Assembly (NCBI GenBank): GCA_023091735.1
Contig: JALKBU010000192.1
Coordinates: 1 to 63,310, forward strand
Origin: Trichomonas tenax
Taxonomy: Eukaryota > Parabasalia > Trichomonadida > Trichomonadidae
Reading direction: 5' to 3'
Length of the DNA stretch: 63,310 bases
Shown: piece after piece, positions 10,237-20,077 of the stretch
Numbering within the stretch: the stretch's first letter is position 1
How the letters are laid out: each line of letters begins with the position of its first letter
Notes under the pieces: model-generated
Database searches by the model: none
What the model was told of the DNA's origin: nothing
The model's input: only the letters and a program-made list of their open reading frames with translations
Program-made: the position numbers and the translations under genes

Positions 10237-10924
10237 ATGGATATCTGACTAAATCATGTATATGAAACGAACAAGCACATGTGCTCAGTTAATGCAATAT
10301 GTGTGATGAAGTCAGATATCCATATTTTTTGAAAAATTCAAACAACGTTTCTAAAATAATGAAAAATAAAAATTAATCATGCATAATGACTCAGTGCATA
10401 TGAGGGAACTACAGCCATATGGAGTGAGTCATTCTGCATGATAATCTTGTAAAAACATTATGCAATTTGTAATTTGTCTTGCTGCAATGCTGTTCACAAG
10501 AGGTTATCAAGGATGCATATACATTTATGAGCAGCATTGCATCGAGAAAAATAGGATTCTCAAAAATAAAGTCATTGAAATTTCGTTGATTTCACAATTT
10601 TTCAACATCATCATTAAAAACAACCCAATGCATAAGGTTTGTAAGACATTCCATCCAGTGATCCATTTTTCATGATGATTTTGCTCAAACCAAAAAACTC
10701 AACGAAATTTCATGGTTTTCTTGAGGCAATTCTGCTCATAATGGTCATCATTGCCCATGTAAGGCCACTTGATAACAGAATTGTCTCAAGAAAACCATGA
10801 AAGAGTAAAAAATTTATTCGATATTGAGATGAATTTAAACTTTTTAAATTTCATCACAAAGAGTGACTGACCGCATTGAACTTGTGTCATATCCTACGCA
10901 GTCAGTCACTCCTTGCGATGAAAT
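10237..10924. repeat. Chain of six adjoining imperfect foldback (inverted-repeat) sequences
   Basis: Six inverted repeats follow one another. Arm pairs are: 10237-10250 with 10310-10323 (14 bp, perfect); 10376-10393 with 10425-10442 (18 bp, one mismatch); 10484-10496 with 10528-10540 (13 bp, one mismatch); 10576-10589 with 10699-10712 (14 bp, perfect, with a second inner pairing near 10606-10620 and 10665-10682); 10711-10734 with 10776-10799 (24 bp, one mismatch); 10848-10871 with 10901-10924 (about 24 bp, one mismatch and one indel). The arms differ in sequence from hairpin to hairpin. No convincing ORF covers the region. It is gene-free otherwise. Confidence 0.75.
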
Positions 10925-10994
10925 TGGTTCAAAGCATGAAGTGTGCTATCATGTAAAACCTGACAAAAACACTTTACATACTGTGACTTTTCTG

Positions 10995-11027
10995 ACACTT
11001 TTTGGGGCAGGATTTCCTTACGCTACA
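10995..11027. repeat. Shared 33-35 nt upstream element, copy B
   Basis: Copy of the element at 4394-4428 with two substitutions and a two-base deletion. Here it lies about 90 nt upstream of the ATG at 11118. The spacing to the gene differs from copy A (about 325 nt), which is against a strictly position-dependent promoter element but compatible with an upstream activator site. Confidence 0.6.
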
Positions 11028-11117
11028 TAACAGAAGCAATATATTCCATACCCTACCGAAAATCTGTAAAATTGTTTAAAAATTCCAAAAGTTTCCGTTT
11101 TCTATTTCAATGTTAAA

Positions 11118-14015
11118 ATGACGAAAACATATAACAAAGGCAAGTTTTTCCAGACAGAAAGGCACCAAGTGCCTACACTCGCCGATATCTATCCGGATTA
11201 CACGGTTTCGACAAATGAATCAACTCAAAACAAGTTTTTGAATTCATCATATAAGCCAAAGTTCAATAAAAAGTCGATGTTTACATCCAGCACATCATAC
11301 AATAACACACAGACCTATATTCCTATGACAAAAATGTCAGATTTCGAAACAAAAACAACAATTCCAACTCAAGAAAAAATTTCTCCGTCACAAGAATCAT
11401 ATAAACCATACCAATCAACTGCAGCAACAGTAGAGCCGATAGAAAATCCATCAGATACATTTAGAAAGAAACGAAAATCAGCAATCAAAGTTTACGAAGC
11501 TCCAGCTGATCAAATCGCAACGAAACCTATATCAAAACATGATTCTACTGAATCTAATTACTCACGAACACAAAATACTCAACAATCACAAATCACAACA
11601 TCGAAACAATCAACACAGGTTAATTCAGTTGATTACAGACCATCTGAAAACAGCACAAACATCGGATCTGCTTCGACATCATCTATCACACGCTTAAAGC
11701 AAATTCCAGAATCAAAACCACAAAAATCTTCACATTCAAGCAGAAAGCGTGCAACAGTTACATTCGATCCGAATCCAACACCAATTATGTCGAAGAAATC
11801 TGACGGAATTCCTAATATTTCATCTAATTCAGAAAATATCGAACCAATTCAATCATCTTTTCAACAAAAACGCTCTGTCACTATATCAGACACAGCAGAA
11901 GTCATCTTACCTAACAAGAAATCGCAACAGATTTCATTTTCTATCGGATCTCTTAAATCTGATCCAATTCACAGATATTCATACGAATCAAGTTCATCTT
12001 CAGACTCTCTCAAAGAGGATTCACCGAAATCCAGTCCAAAGAGACCAAGTTCACCAAGAAAATTCGAAACAAAGATTGCATCAAAATCACCTCCACCTGT
12101 TGCTGAAGCATCGAGTGAAAACTTGAATGACACTGACGAAAACATGAATTTGAATGATACCGATGAAAACCTCTTCAAGATGAACATCGATTCATTCTCT
12201 GATTCAGGAGATTTATACGAAAACAAAAAATCACCAATAAACTCAATCCACAGTGATCAAAAAGTCGAAGAAAAAGATAAAGGATATGATTATGTCGGAA
12301 CAAACTCCAAAGATGAAGAACTTAAATTTGAAACACCAATTAAAGAGCAAATCATATCACCAACGAAATCTGATGATCAAATCGAAGAAAACAAATCATC
12401 TCCAATTATTGAACAAAAGAATACATCACCAAACATTGAAAAGAATTCTTCACCATTAAATGAAAATATATCATCACAAAACATTGAAAAGAAATCAACT
12501 TCAACTGCGAAAAATAAGTCTTCACCAATAAATGAAAAGAATTTATCTCCAAATATTGAGAAGAAATCATCTCCATTTGATGAAAAGAAGGCATCAATTG
12601 ATGATGAAAAAATTGATTCCCCTGAGAAGAAAGGAATGGAAGAAAATATTTCGGAAAAGAAAGACGTTGAAGAGAAGCCGCATGTTAAACCGATGTCAGA
12701 TTTTGTCAAAAGATTCTCACTTAGAGGAACAACAGCAACTGAAAAGAGAGATAATGAAACAAAGAAAGCGAAGCAGAATAATAGCGCACAAGAAGTTGAA
12801 GATGAAAATGATGAAGAGAAAGTTGAAATCAGTGCAATTTCTCCAGTTAAACCATCAAAAGGTGTCGCAGTTTCAACACCGCTCAAAATCAGTCCAGAGA
12901 AGGAGGTCAGATCTCCTCCAAGCAATATTGACGAAGAAGATAAAGATTCTCCACCACATATATTCCGCAAATCTCAGAATTCATTCAAATATACTCTTGA
13001 AGATGATGAAGAAGAGTCATCATCACTGCTTGACATAAAGACGAATTTGTTGAACAAGAGCGATGCCACTGAGGAAGAAGATAATGAAGAAGAAAACAGC
13101 AATGAAGAAGAGGAAGACAACAAAACACAAGTCAGTAATCTAACTTCATCATATCATGAAGAAAATCAATCCAAATCAATGAATCTCTCTGAAGGATCAA
13201 TTTCGAAGTTATTGAATGATGTTGAAAAGGCAATTGAAGAAGAGGAAGAAGAGCAACATTCAACATCATTAAATACACAAGATATCACTCTTTCTAAGGA
13301 CAGTATTGATCAAGATAACAAAGTTGAAGTTGAAATTTCAGGAGAAAACATTAATGCAACAAATGAAGAATTTAATTTCACAAATGATGATGATGTTGCT
13401 ATTCGCAGTGATGAAAATGAAGACAGCCTCAATAAAGTCTTTGACTTATCTAAAGATGATGAATTATCAAAAGAAAGCAAATCAGACATTATCGAAAATC
13501 TATCAAAGGATGAATTGAAGTTATCAAAAGACAGCAAATCAGAATTGGTTGTTAATGAAGAAGAGGAAGAAAATCTTTCAAAGACAAATTTGTCATTGTC
13601 TAAAAATGAAGAAGAGGAAGAAGTCAATCAAAGCTTTGATCCAACAGAAACAATGAGGCCTTGGCAGTTCCCAAAGGGAATTGATTTTGACGAAGAAGAA
13701 GGTGAAGAAGAAGATTTCGATTTTGATGAAGGAAACATCGATCCAAATTTGAGTGACGAGATTCAGAAGATTATGGCCAAATATGGAGAACTTGATGATG
13801 ATGACGGAATGCATCACAATTCCTTTGATATGTTTGATGATGAAGATGATATAATGGAAGCAAAAATAAGAAATCTTCAACAAGAAAAAATCAATGAATT
13901 GGTAAAGAAAACATCTGGATTGGATTCCAAAGCAATAGTAATCTTAGCGATGAAGGTCTCCGATCAAATTTTATCAGATCAAGTCAAATCTATCCTTTAC
14001 AAGAAGAAGAAATGA
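11118..14015 (+). CDS. Large acidic, Ser-rich disordered protein, 965 aa
   Basis: Intact frame. The start is supported by TTTCAATG nine to ten nt upstream, similar to leaders of other genes here. Residues 1-330 are Ser/Thr/Gln/Lys-rich; residues about 420-500 contain a short imperfect repeat built on NIEKKSSP / NEKNLSP units; residues 560-900 are dominated by Glu/Asp runs and LSKDELKLSKDS-like units; the last 60 residues are more ordered and helical (KIRNLQQEKINELVKK, then VILAMKVSDQILSDQVKS). No enzyme domain, signal peptide or membrane segment. Function unknown; a scaffold or chromatin-associated role would be a guess. It converges on the Gly-Phe repeat gene, with 71 nt between their stops. 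Confidence 0.88.
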   Translation: MTKTYNKGKFFQTERHQVPTLADIYPDYTVSTNESTQNKFLNSSYKPKFNKKSMFTSSTSYNNTQTYIPMTKMSDFETKTTIPTQEKISPSQESYKPYQSTAATVEPIENPSDTFRKKRKSAIKVYEAPADQIATKPISKHDSTESNYSRTQNTQQSQITTSKQSTQVNSVDYRPSENSTNIGSASTSSITRLKQIPESKPQKSSHSSRKRATVTFDPNPTPIMSKKSDGIPNISSNSENIEPIQSSFQQKRSVTISDTAEVILPNKKSQQISFSIGSLKSDPIHRYSYESSSSSDSLKEDSPKSSPKRPSSPRKFETKIASKSPPPVAEASSENLNDTDENMNLNDTDENLFKMNIDSFSDSGDLYENKKSPINSIHSDQKVEEKDKGYDYVGTNSKDEELKFETPIKEQIISPTKSDDQIEENKSSPIIEQKNTSPNIEKNSSPLNENISSQNIEKKSTSTAKNKSSPINEKNLSPNIEKKSSPFDEKKASIDDEKIDSPEKKGMEENISEKKDVEEKPHVKPMSDFVKRFSLRGTTATEKRDNETKKAKQNNSAQEVEDENDEEKVEISAISPVKPSKGVAVSTPLKISPEKEVRSPPSNIDEEDKDSPPHIFRKSQNSFKYTLEDDEEESSSLLDIKTNLLNKSDATEEEDNEEENSNEEEEDNKTQVSNLTSSYHEENQSKSMNLSEGSISKLLNDVEKAIEEEEEEQHSTSLNTQDITLSKDSIDQDNKVEVEISGENINATNEEFNFTNDDDVAIRSDENEDSLNKVFDLSKDDELSKESKSDIIENLSKDELKLSKDSKSELVVNEEEEENLSKTNLSLSKNEEEEEVNQSFDPTETMRPWQFPKGIDFDEEEGEEEDFDFDEGNIDPNLSDEIQKIMAKYGELDDDDGMHHNSFDMFDDEDDIMEAKIRNLQQEKINELVKKTSGLDSKAIVILAMKVSDQILSDQVKSILYKKKK

Positions 14016-14086
14016 ATTTATAAATTTGTTTGATATTTTAAAGCATTGTATTTTATTATTGAAAAGTATAACATTTATTTTATTCT

Positions 14087-17000
14087 TTACATATTTGCTT
14101 TGCAAAAGTCAGCAATTGCCTGATAAGCCTTTGTCTGCTGCACTGGAGGAACTCTTGAAACACCCGAAATTGGTGGCCTCTGCTTTGGTGGGGTCATATG
14201 AGCTAAAGCACCGAATGATGATGTGACACCAAAGATATCTTGTGTTGGACAGATTTCTTCTGGAAGATTTACATCAATTGCCTTTGTTTCTTCGTTATCT
14301 AAATCAGTGAATTGTGCTGGTGTGAATGGAGCGAATGTCATTTCATCAGCAGCGATTGGCTCTGTGTAAACAGGAGCATTTGGTGCTGAGAAGTCATTAA
14401 AGACAAATGGCTGTGGTTTGCTCTGTTCCGCAGCCTTCATTTGCTGCTCTTTGACTGGTGATGAGAGTGGCGGCTCTTCTTCTGTATCAACAAAGTTGTG
14501 CGACTTCTTTTCATCAGCAGAAACATCGCCGAATGGAGAGAATTCAACTTCCGGCTTCTTTTCTTCCTCCTTCTTCGGAGCTTCGAATGAACCGAATGCG
14601 TTCTCTTCCGGCTTTTTATCGGATTCTGTTGATGCAAAGTTGCTGCTGACTGTTGGTGTCTTGTTGTCGAAGCCAAAATCACCAAATGGTGAAAAGCTGT
14701 TTTCTGATTTAGCAACTGGTGATGATGATGTTTTCTCCAGTTTTTCGTCGAAACCAAAGAATCCACCAGACGGCTTAGAGCGCTGATCGAGGCCTGATGG
14801 CTGGTCGAATGTAGCAAAGGATGAATTGTCGAAACCAAAACTGTCTTTGGTTGATTCCTTTGACGGTTTTTCTTCTGTCTTAGCAACTTGATCGAAAGAT
14901 GGCTGTGATGCTGTCGAATGTGGAAGTCCACTGTTGGATGGCTGCTTCACCTGGTTATCGAAACCTCCGAATCCAACTTCCTTCTTTGTTTCTGTCTTGG
15001 GTGTATCAAAGCTTCCGAATCCACAGAAGTCAGCAAAGTCATTCTTTGGCTCTTCAACTTTAGTTTCGCCAAATCCACCAAATTCTGAATTTTTTGGAGC
15101 TTCTTTCTTTGGCTCTTCAAATGTTCCACCGAAATCAGCAAATCCAGACCGTGAAGTCTTCTTTTCTTCTGCCTTTGGAGCATCAAATGATCCAAAGTCT
15201 GCGAATCCTGATTGTGAATTTTTCTTTTCTTCTGACTTTGATGCTTCAAAACCACCAAATCCAAAGTCATTATTTTCTTTCTTCTCTTCAGTCTTTGGAG
15301 CCTCGAAATTGCCGAAACCACCGAAGTCGTTATTTGGTTTCTCTTCTGCCTTTGGAGCATCAAATGAACCAAAGTCTGCGAATCCGGATTGAGATGATGG
15401 CTTTGCATCCTTCTTTGGTTCATCAAAGCCACCAAAGCCTTCGAATCCTGTTGTTGACTTTGGTTTTTCTTCTGTCTTTGGTGTTTCAAAGCCACCAAAT
15501 CCAGATGATGAAGCTGGTTTGTTTTCGGCCTTTGGAGCATCGAATCCACCGAATGTCACTAATCCTGTTTGAGAAGACTTCTTTTCTTCTTTCTTAGCGT
15601 TATCGAATCCACCGAATTCTTGCCTCGAAGATGCAAACTCGCTGAAACTCAGTACAACGCCTTCCTTTGAACCAGCAACTGGAGCTCCCTGGAACTGGAA
15701 GTCTGAGCCATTGCTGTGCTGCTCGTTATCACTTGGAATTGGAGATCCAGCGACTGCCTTTGTTGATGAGAATGATTCAACGGAAACGTTTCTCTTGAAC
15801 ATATTCTTTTCTTCGACTGATGGAAGAACTGTAGAAGAGTTAAAGCTATCAAGGGAACCGAAGCTGCTGCTAGAAATAGTTCTACCAATTGGTGCGTTTT
15901 CATTATCGAAAGTTACAAATCCACCACTGGACTTTGGTTTGTTTGCCATTGCATTTGGTTGTCTAAATTCAGCGAATGCATCGAAACCCGAAACAGACTT
16001 TGTTTTATCTTCTGGTTTGTTTTCTGCTTTTGGGGCATCAAATGAACCAAAATCGGCAAATTCTGATTTAGATCCTGGCTTTTCTTCTGTCTTTGGTGCC
16101 TCGAATCCACCGAATCCGAAGTCGTTATTTGGTTTCTCTTCTGCCTTTGGAGCATCAAATGATCCGAAGTCTGCTAATCCGGATTTGGAACCAGATTTGT
16201 TTTCGGCCTTTGGAGCGTCAAATGAACTAAAATCAGCAAATCCTGATTGTGAAGTCTTCTTCTCTTCAGTTTTTGGAACGTCAAATGAACCAAAGTCTGC
16301 GAATTCAGACTTAGATGATGGCTTTGCATCATTCTTCGGTTCATCAAAGCCACCGAAACCTTCAAATCCTGTTGTTGACTTCAGCTTCTCTTCTAACTTT
16401 GGTGCATCGAATCCACCAAAACCTGTGTTGAAATCTGCAAAGCCAGACTTCGATGATTCCTTCTTCGGTTCATCAAATCCAGCAAAACCAGACTGCGATG
16501 TCTTCTTTTCTTCAGCTTTCGGTGCATCGAATGATCCAAATCCACCAAGGTCATTCTTTGCTTCACCACCGAATGGTGCGAAACCTGATTGGGATGCCTT
16601 CTTTTCTTCGGCCTTTGGAGCATCAAAAGCACCGAAATCTGGGTTGAAGTCTCCACCAAATGGCGCAAATCCTGTTTGAGAAGATTTCTTCTCTTCAGCC
16701 TTTGGAGCATCAAAGCCGTCAAATCCACCGAGGTCAGACTTTGCATCACCACCAAATGGTGCAAATCCTGTTTGGAATGTCTTCTTCTCTTCAGCTTTTG
16801 GCTGATCGAAGCCACCAAAGCCGGCATCAAATCCACCAAATCCAGACTGAGACGTCTTCTTTTCTTCGGCCTTAGGAGCATCAAATCCACCGAATCCATT
16901 GAAGTCTGCAAATCCTGATTTAGAACCTGCCTGGGTTTGTGTCGGCTGCTGAGATGGCTGTGAAAATGCGCTATCGAAGCCACAGAATCCTCCTGCTTGT

Positions 17001-19006
17001 GCGTCAAATGATCCAAACTGTTGAGCTGGTTCAGCAGGTTTTGGTGCCTCTGCTGGAGCTGGTTCGACTGGTTTTGGTTCTTCTGCCTTAGGTTCTTCTT
17101 TTTCTGGTTCATCAAATCCACCAAAGAGAGATCTTGCATCAGCTAAGCTTGCTGATGGGACTTTGACTGTTCCTGCTGTTGAAGCTGGTTGCTGAGGCTG
17201 CTGTGGTTGTGAAAATGCAGTTCTGAAGTCAGCAAATCCTTGTTGTGACTGAGCTTGTTGAGAGAAAGCATTATCGAAGTTTGCGAAATCGCCAAATCCT
17301 TGATCAGCTGGCTTTGGAGGTGTTTGCGGCTGTTCCTGTGGCTTTGGTGTTGCTGTTGGTTGAGTGAATGCATTGTTGAAGTCTGCAAATCCTTGATTCT
17401 GTGATGGCTTTGGTGTTGTTTGTGTCTGCGACTTTTGGCCGAAAGAATTATCGAATCCTCTGAATTCTGGCTGTGCTGCTTGTTTTGGTGGTGTTTGCTG
17501 TGCTGGTTGTTGAGAAAATGCATTAAAATCGCCAAATCCAGCTTGCGATGACGTCTTTTGTTGTGCTGGTTGTTGTGGCTGTGAAAATGCGTTATCGAAT
17601 CCTCCAAAACCAGTCTGTGGTGTTGATATTGGTGGAGTCTGCTGTGTTGGTTGTGAAAATGCATTATCGAAGTTTGCGAAATTCTGATTTTGAGATGGTG
17701 GATTTGTTGGTTTTTGTTGTGTTGTTTGTGGCTGAGAGAATGCATTATCGAAGTTTGCGAAGTTTTGATTCTGCTGTGGAGCAGTCGTTTGTGGTTTTTG
17801 CTGAGGCTTTTGTGATGGTTGAGCAAAAGCATTATCGAAGTTTGCAAAGTTTTGATTCTGCTGTGGTGAAGATGGTTTTTGTTGAGCAGCAGGTTGAGAA
17901 AATGCATTATCAAATCCACTAAATCCCTGATTCTGCGCTGGTTTTGGTGTTGTTTGCTGTGTTTGTGGTTGAGAAAATGCGTTATCGAAGCCACCAAATC
18001 CTTGATTTTGTTGTGTTTGTTGTTGGTTTTGTTGTGGTTGTGAAAATGCATTATCGAAGTTTGCAAAGCCCTGATTTTGTTGTGGAGCTGCAGCTTGTAG
18101 TTTTTGCTGTGACTGTGGTTGATTTAACGAATTGAAATCACCAAATCCTAGTTGAGCAGCTGGTTTCTGTTGTGGCTGTGTATTTTGCGCTGGCTGAGAA
18201 GAAAATGCATTAAATTCTCCAAATCCTGCCTGCGATTGTGTCTTATTCTGAGGCTGCTGTGGTTGATTGAAGGTATTAAAATCGCCGAATCCGGCCTGAG
18301 AAGTGGCTTTTTGCTGCTGTGGAGCCTGATTAAATGCATTAAAGTCTCCAAAACCTCCTTGAACTGTATTTTGTTGCTGATTTTGTATTTGCATGTTTTT
18401 TTGCTGTTGTTGTGGCGGCATTTGTTGTTGCTGGAAGGAAGAGAAATCTGAAAAACCGGATTGAGGCTGATTTTGGTATTGGCTTTGCTGCTGCACAGGT
18501 TCTGGTTCTCCCATTCCTGAATTTCTAAACATATCAAAATCGTGCGGATTTAGATGCTGTGGTTGTTGTGGTTTTTGCGGCGTAGCTTGTTTTTGTGCTT
18601 GTGGTGATGGTGTTGGTTTAGACGGAGCTGGTTTTGTTGTCTTTTTTGGTGTCGCAAATGGAGATAAATCGTCAAATGGTGTTTTTTCTGGTACATGTGG
18701 TACTGCACGTGGCTTATTTTGTTGCTGTTGATTTGGATTTATTCCGTAACCCGAAAATTGCATCATTTGGCCTTGATCTTGTGGATATCCTTGATAATTT
18801 TGCGGCTGGTTGTAACCACCTTGATCATATTGATATCCGCCCTGGAATTGATTTGGCTGGTTGTAATTATAGCCAGGATATTGATTTGGCTGAACTTGTT
18901 GCTGAGGAAATCCCCCAAAATTTTGTTGCTGGTTGAATCTTCCTTGGTTATACTGGTAACCGCCTTGGTATTGCATTTGGTTATCACCGAAACAAGGGAA
19001 AGTCAT
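14087..19006 (-). CDS. Giant low-complexity Gln/Asn-rich and Gly-Phe repeat protein, 1639 aa
   Basis: One open frame of 1640 codons. Residues 1-110 are a prion-like Q/N/Y/G region (units such as QGGYQYNQ). About 160-630 carry imperfect repeats of GFGDFNAFNQ, QNQGFANFDNAFSQP and similar, separated by Pro/Gln spacers. About 640-1480 carry repeats of the type GFGGFDAPKAEEKK and SGFADFGSFDAPK, with alternating Phe-rich and charged blocks. The last 100 residues are non-repetitive and end KAYQAIADFCKAN. Dense FG/GF and DF motifs suggest either an FG-type phase-separating protein (nucleoporin-like) or an endocytic adaptor tail with many DxF-like ligand motifs. No folded domain such as ENTH is visible. 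The antisense strand shows long spurious open frames caused by the repeats. Confidence 0.9.
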   Translation of the reverse strand: MTFPCFGDNQMQYQGGYQYNQGRFNQQQNFGGFPQQQVQPNQYPGYNYNQPNQFQGGYQYDQGGYNQPQNYQGYPQDQGQMMQFSGYGINPNQQQQNKPRAVPHVPEKTPFDDLSPFATPKKTTKPAPSKPTPSPQAQKQATPQKPQQPQHLNPHDFDMFRNSGMGEPEPVQQQSQYQNQPQSGFSDFSSFQQQQMPPQQQQKNMQIQNQQQNTVQGGFGDFNAFNQAPQQQKATSQAGFGDFNTFNQPQQPQNKTQSQAGFGEFNAFSSQPAQNTQPQQKPAAQLGFGDFNSLNQPQSQQKLQAAAPQQNQGFANFDNAFSQPQQNQQQTQQNQGFGGFDNAFSQPQTQQTTPKPAQNQGFSGFDNAFSQPAAQQKPSSPQQNQNFANFDNAFAQPSQKPQQKPQTTAPQQNQNFANFDNAFSQPQTTQQKPTNPPSQNQNFANFDNAFSQPTQQTPPISTPQTGFGGFDNAFSQPQQPAQQKTSSQAGFGDFNAFSQQPAQQTPPKQAAQPEFRGFDNSFGQKSQTQTTPKPSQNQGFADFNNAFTQPTATPKPQEQPQTPPKPADQGFGDFANFDNAFSQQAQSQQGFADFRTAFSQPQQPQQPASTAGTVKVPSASLADARSLFGGFDEPEKEEPKAEEPKPVEPAPAEAPKPAEPAQQFGSFDAQAGGFCGFDSAFSQPSQQPTQTQAGSKSGFADFNGFGGFDAPKAEEKKTSQSGFGGFDAGFGGFDQPKAEEKKTFQTGFAPFGGDAKSDLGGFDGFDAPKAEEKKSSQTGFAPFGGDFNPDFGAFDAPKAEEKKASQSGFAPFGGEAKNDLGGFGSFDAPKAEEKKTSQSGFAGFDEPKKESSKSGFADFNTGFGGFDAPKLEEKLKSTTGFEGFGGFDEPKNDAKPSSKSEFADFGSFDVPKTEEKKTSQSGFADFSSFDAPKAENKSGSKSGLADFGSFDAPKAEEKPNNDFGFGGFEAPKTEEKPGSKSEFADFGSFDAPKAENKPEDKTKSVSGFDAFAEFRQPNAMANKPKSSGGFVTFDNENAPIGRTISSSSFGSLDSFNSSTVLPSVEEKNMFKRNVSVESFSSTKAVAGSPIPSDNEQHSNGSDFQFQGAPVAGSKEGVVLSFSEFASSRQEFGGFDNAKKEEKKSSQTGLVTFGGFDAPKAENKPASSSGFGGFETPKTEEKPKSTTGFEGFGGFDEPKKDAKPSSQSGFADFGSFDAPKAEEKPNNDFGGFGNFEAPKTEEKKENNDFGFGGFEASKSEEKKNSQSGFADFGSFDAPKAEEKKTSRSGFADFGGTFEEPKKEAPKNSEFGGFGETKVEEPKNDFADFCGFGSFDTPKTETKKEVGFGGFDNQVKQPSNSGLPHSTASQPSFDQVAKTEEKPSKESTKDSFGFDNSSFATFDQPSGLDQRSKPSGGFFGFDEKLEKTSSSPVAKSENSFSPFGDFGFDNKTPTVSSNFASTESDKKPEENAFGSFEAPKKEEEKKPEVEFSPFGDVSADEKKSHNFVDTEEEPPLSSPVKEQQMKAAEQSKPQPFVFNDFSAPNAPVYTEPIAADEMTFAPFTPAQFTDLDNEETKAIDVNLPEEICPTQDIFGVTSSFGALAHMTPPKQRPPISGVSRVPPVQQTKAYQAIADFCKANM

Positions 19007-19024
19007 TAAAGGTCTTTACAAAAT

Positions 19025-19037
19025 TTGTGAAAAGTGA
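19025..19037 (-). promoter_or_regulatory. Initiator (Inr) of the Gly-Phe repeat gene
   Basis: On the minus strand this reads TCACTTTTCACAA, which fits the trichomonad initiator TCA(+1)Y-T-W-Y-T-C. The A would be at 19035, 29 nt upstream of the ATG at 19006. A CCTTT box lies between it and the ATG, as described for the M5 type motif near trichomonad start sites. Confidence 0.6.
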
Positions 19038-19498
19038 CACTCTTTCACATAGTTCTTTTGCGAAATTTGGATTCACTTTCTTTTCAAAGGCTATTTATGT
19101 GATAATCATCTTTCACGTAAGCATTTACATATCCTATCTCTGTTCTACATCATCATATCGATCATATTTTTTATTCAATTATTTTATATATTCTTTTCTC
19201 TGGATTTCATATCAATGTATTTATTGCATTCTCTGTAAACAATATAAATCTTCGATAATATATGTGTTATGGCTTTTTAATTATTGAAATACTTCGCTAT
19301 TTTTCCTATCATCACCTATCATTCAGTGGTTATCCTTTATTTGAAAAATTTTGAATAACTTATAAACTATAGAAATGAAAAAGGAAATAATATTTGTCAA
19401 ACAATATTATTTTCATGACATGGACTATACGACTTAATGTAACAATGCATTAAGCAAAAGAATCATTTCCATAACTAACATGATAGTTTAAAATTCTA
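19038..19498. other. Intergenic region between the Gly-Phe repeat gene and the SNARE gene
   Basis: AT-rich, with only short hydrophobic frames in the plus direction (19027-19287) that have no supporting start context. No gene or RNA seen. Confidence 0.4.
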
Positions 19499-20077
19499 TT
19501 AAAATATTAACAATACTATAATACAAATAATTTCTAATACAATAACACACAGTAGCACTTTTTTCGTGATGGAATTTATTTTGTCTAACACTGTTACCTG
19601 TGTTTCCGTTTCAGTTACTGTCATTTTCATATAATTTATGTTATCACTTGATCTTTCTAACAATTGATGTGACTCTCGTAATGACGCGAGTGTGTTAACG
19701 CCTAATTCCGATGATTTCTTGAGATTTTGTGTTGTAATTTGATTCGCTAATTCAATATCTTGTAAATTTGGCGCTGATGCCGGTTTTGGAAGAACTGTAT
19801 ACCTCAGCTTTAATAAGTGCCCTCTGGTTTTCAAATCTGATAACTTTTTCTCGATTTGTTTTAATTTTTCAGAAGCAGAATCGATATCATCAGGAGCAAA
19901 CAGTGAGATACTGCTTTTTAGCTCATTTACTGCTTTCTCTGATTGTAAAATCTCTTCTTCTGCTTGAAAGATTGTATCGAGTTTTCCATTTCCACTTAAT
20001 TTCTCTGATTCCTTGAAAAGTGACATTATGCTGCTCAAATGCAATTGCAGGTTCTCTTCTTCAATGTCAAAATTCAT
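19499..20077 (-). CDS. Tail-anchored SNARE, Qb type, Sec20- or Vti1-like, 192 aa
   Basis: The chain has an N-terminal helical region (residues 1-115), a SNARE-like heptad helix at about 125-170 (NTLASLRESHQLLERSSDNI then a continuous amphipathic helix) and a C-terminal hydrophobic anchor (VLLCVIVLEIICIIVLLIF) ending at the stop. Size and single C-terminal anchor fit Qb-SNAREs, which mediate fusion in ER-Golgi and endosomal transport. The LRES..LLERSS pattern suggests the Sec20/BNIP1 type more than Vti1, but the central polar layer cannot be fixed by eye. It is divergent from the Tul1-like gene, with 137 nt between the two starts. Confidence 0.6.
   Translation of the reverse strand: MNFDIEEENLQLHLSSIMSLFKESEKLSGNGKLDTIFQAEEEILQSEKAVNELKSSISLFAPDDIDSASEKLKQIEKKLSDLKTRGHLLKLRYTVLPKPASAPNLQDIELANQITTQNLKKSSELGVNTLASLRESHQLLERSSDNINYMKMTVTETETQVTVLDKINSITKKVLLCVIVLEIICIIVLLIF

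Noticed and set aside
12377..12970. Antisense 197-codon frame in the acidic protein gene.
   Set aside because: Composed of Ser/Phe complement of Glu/Lys/Ser codons; shadow of the real gene.
15711..16679. Open frame of 322 codons on the plus strand inside the Gly-Phe repeat gene (with others at 14934-15392 and 16393-18066).
   Set aside because: They are antisense or shifted readings of the tandem repeats, with Ser/Phe/Pro monotony and no start context.
19530..19553. Text resembling the trichomonad 3' splice motif (AATAACACACAG versus ACTAACACACAG).
   Set aside because: It is on the strand opposite to the SNARE gene, one position is wrong, and no matching GTAYGT donor with a disrupted ORF is present.
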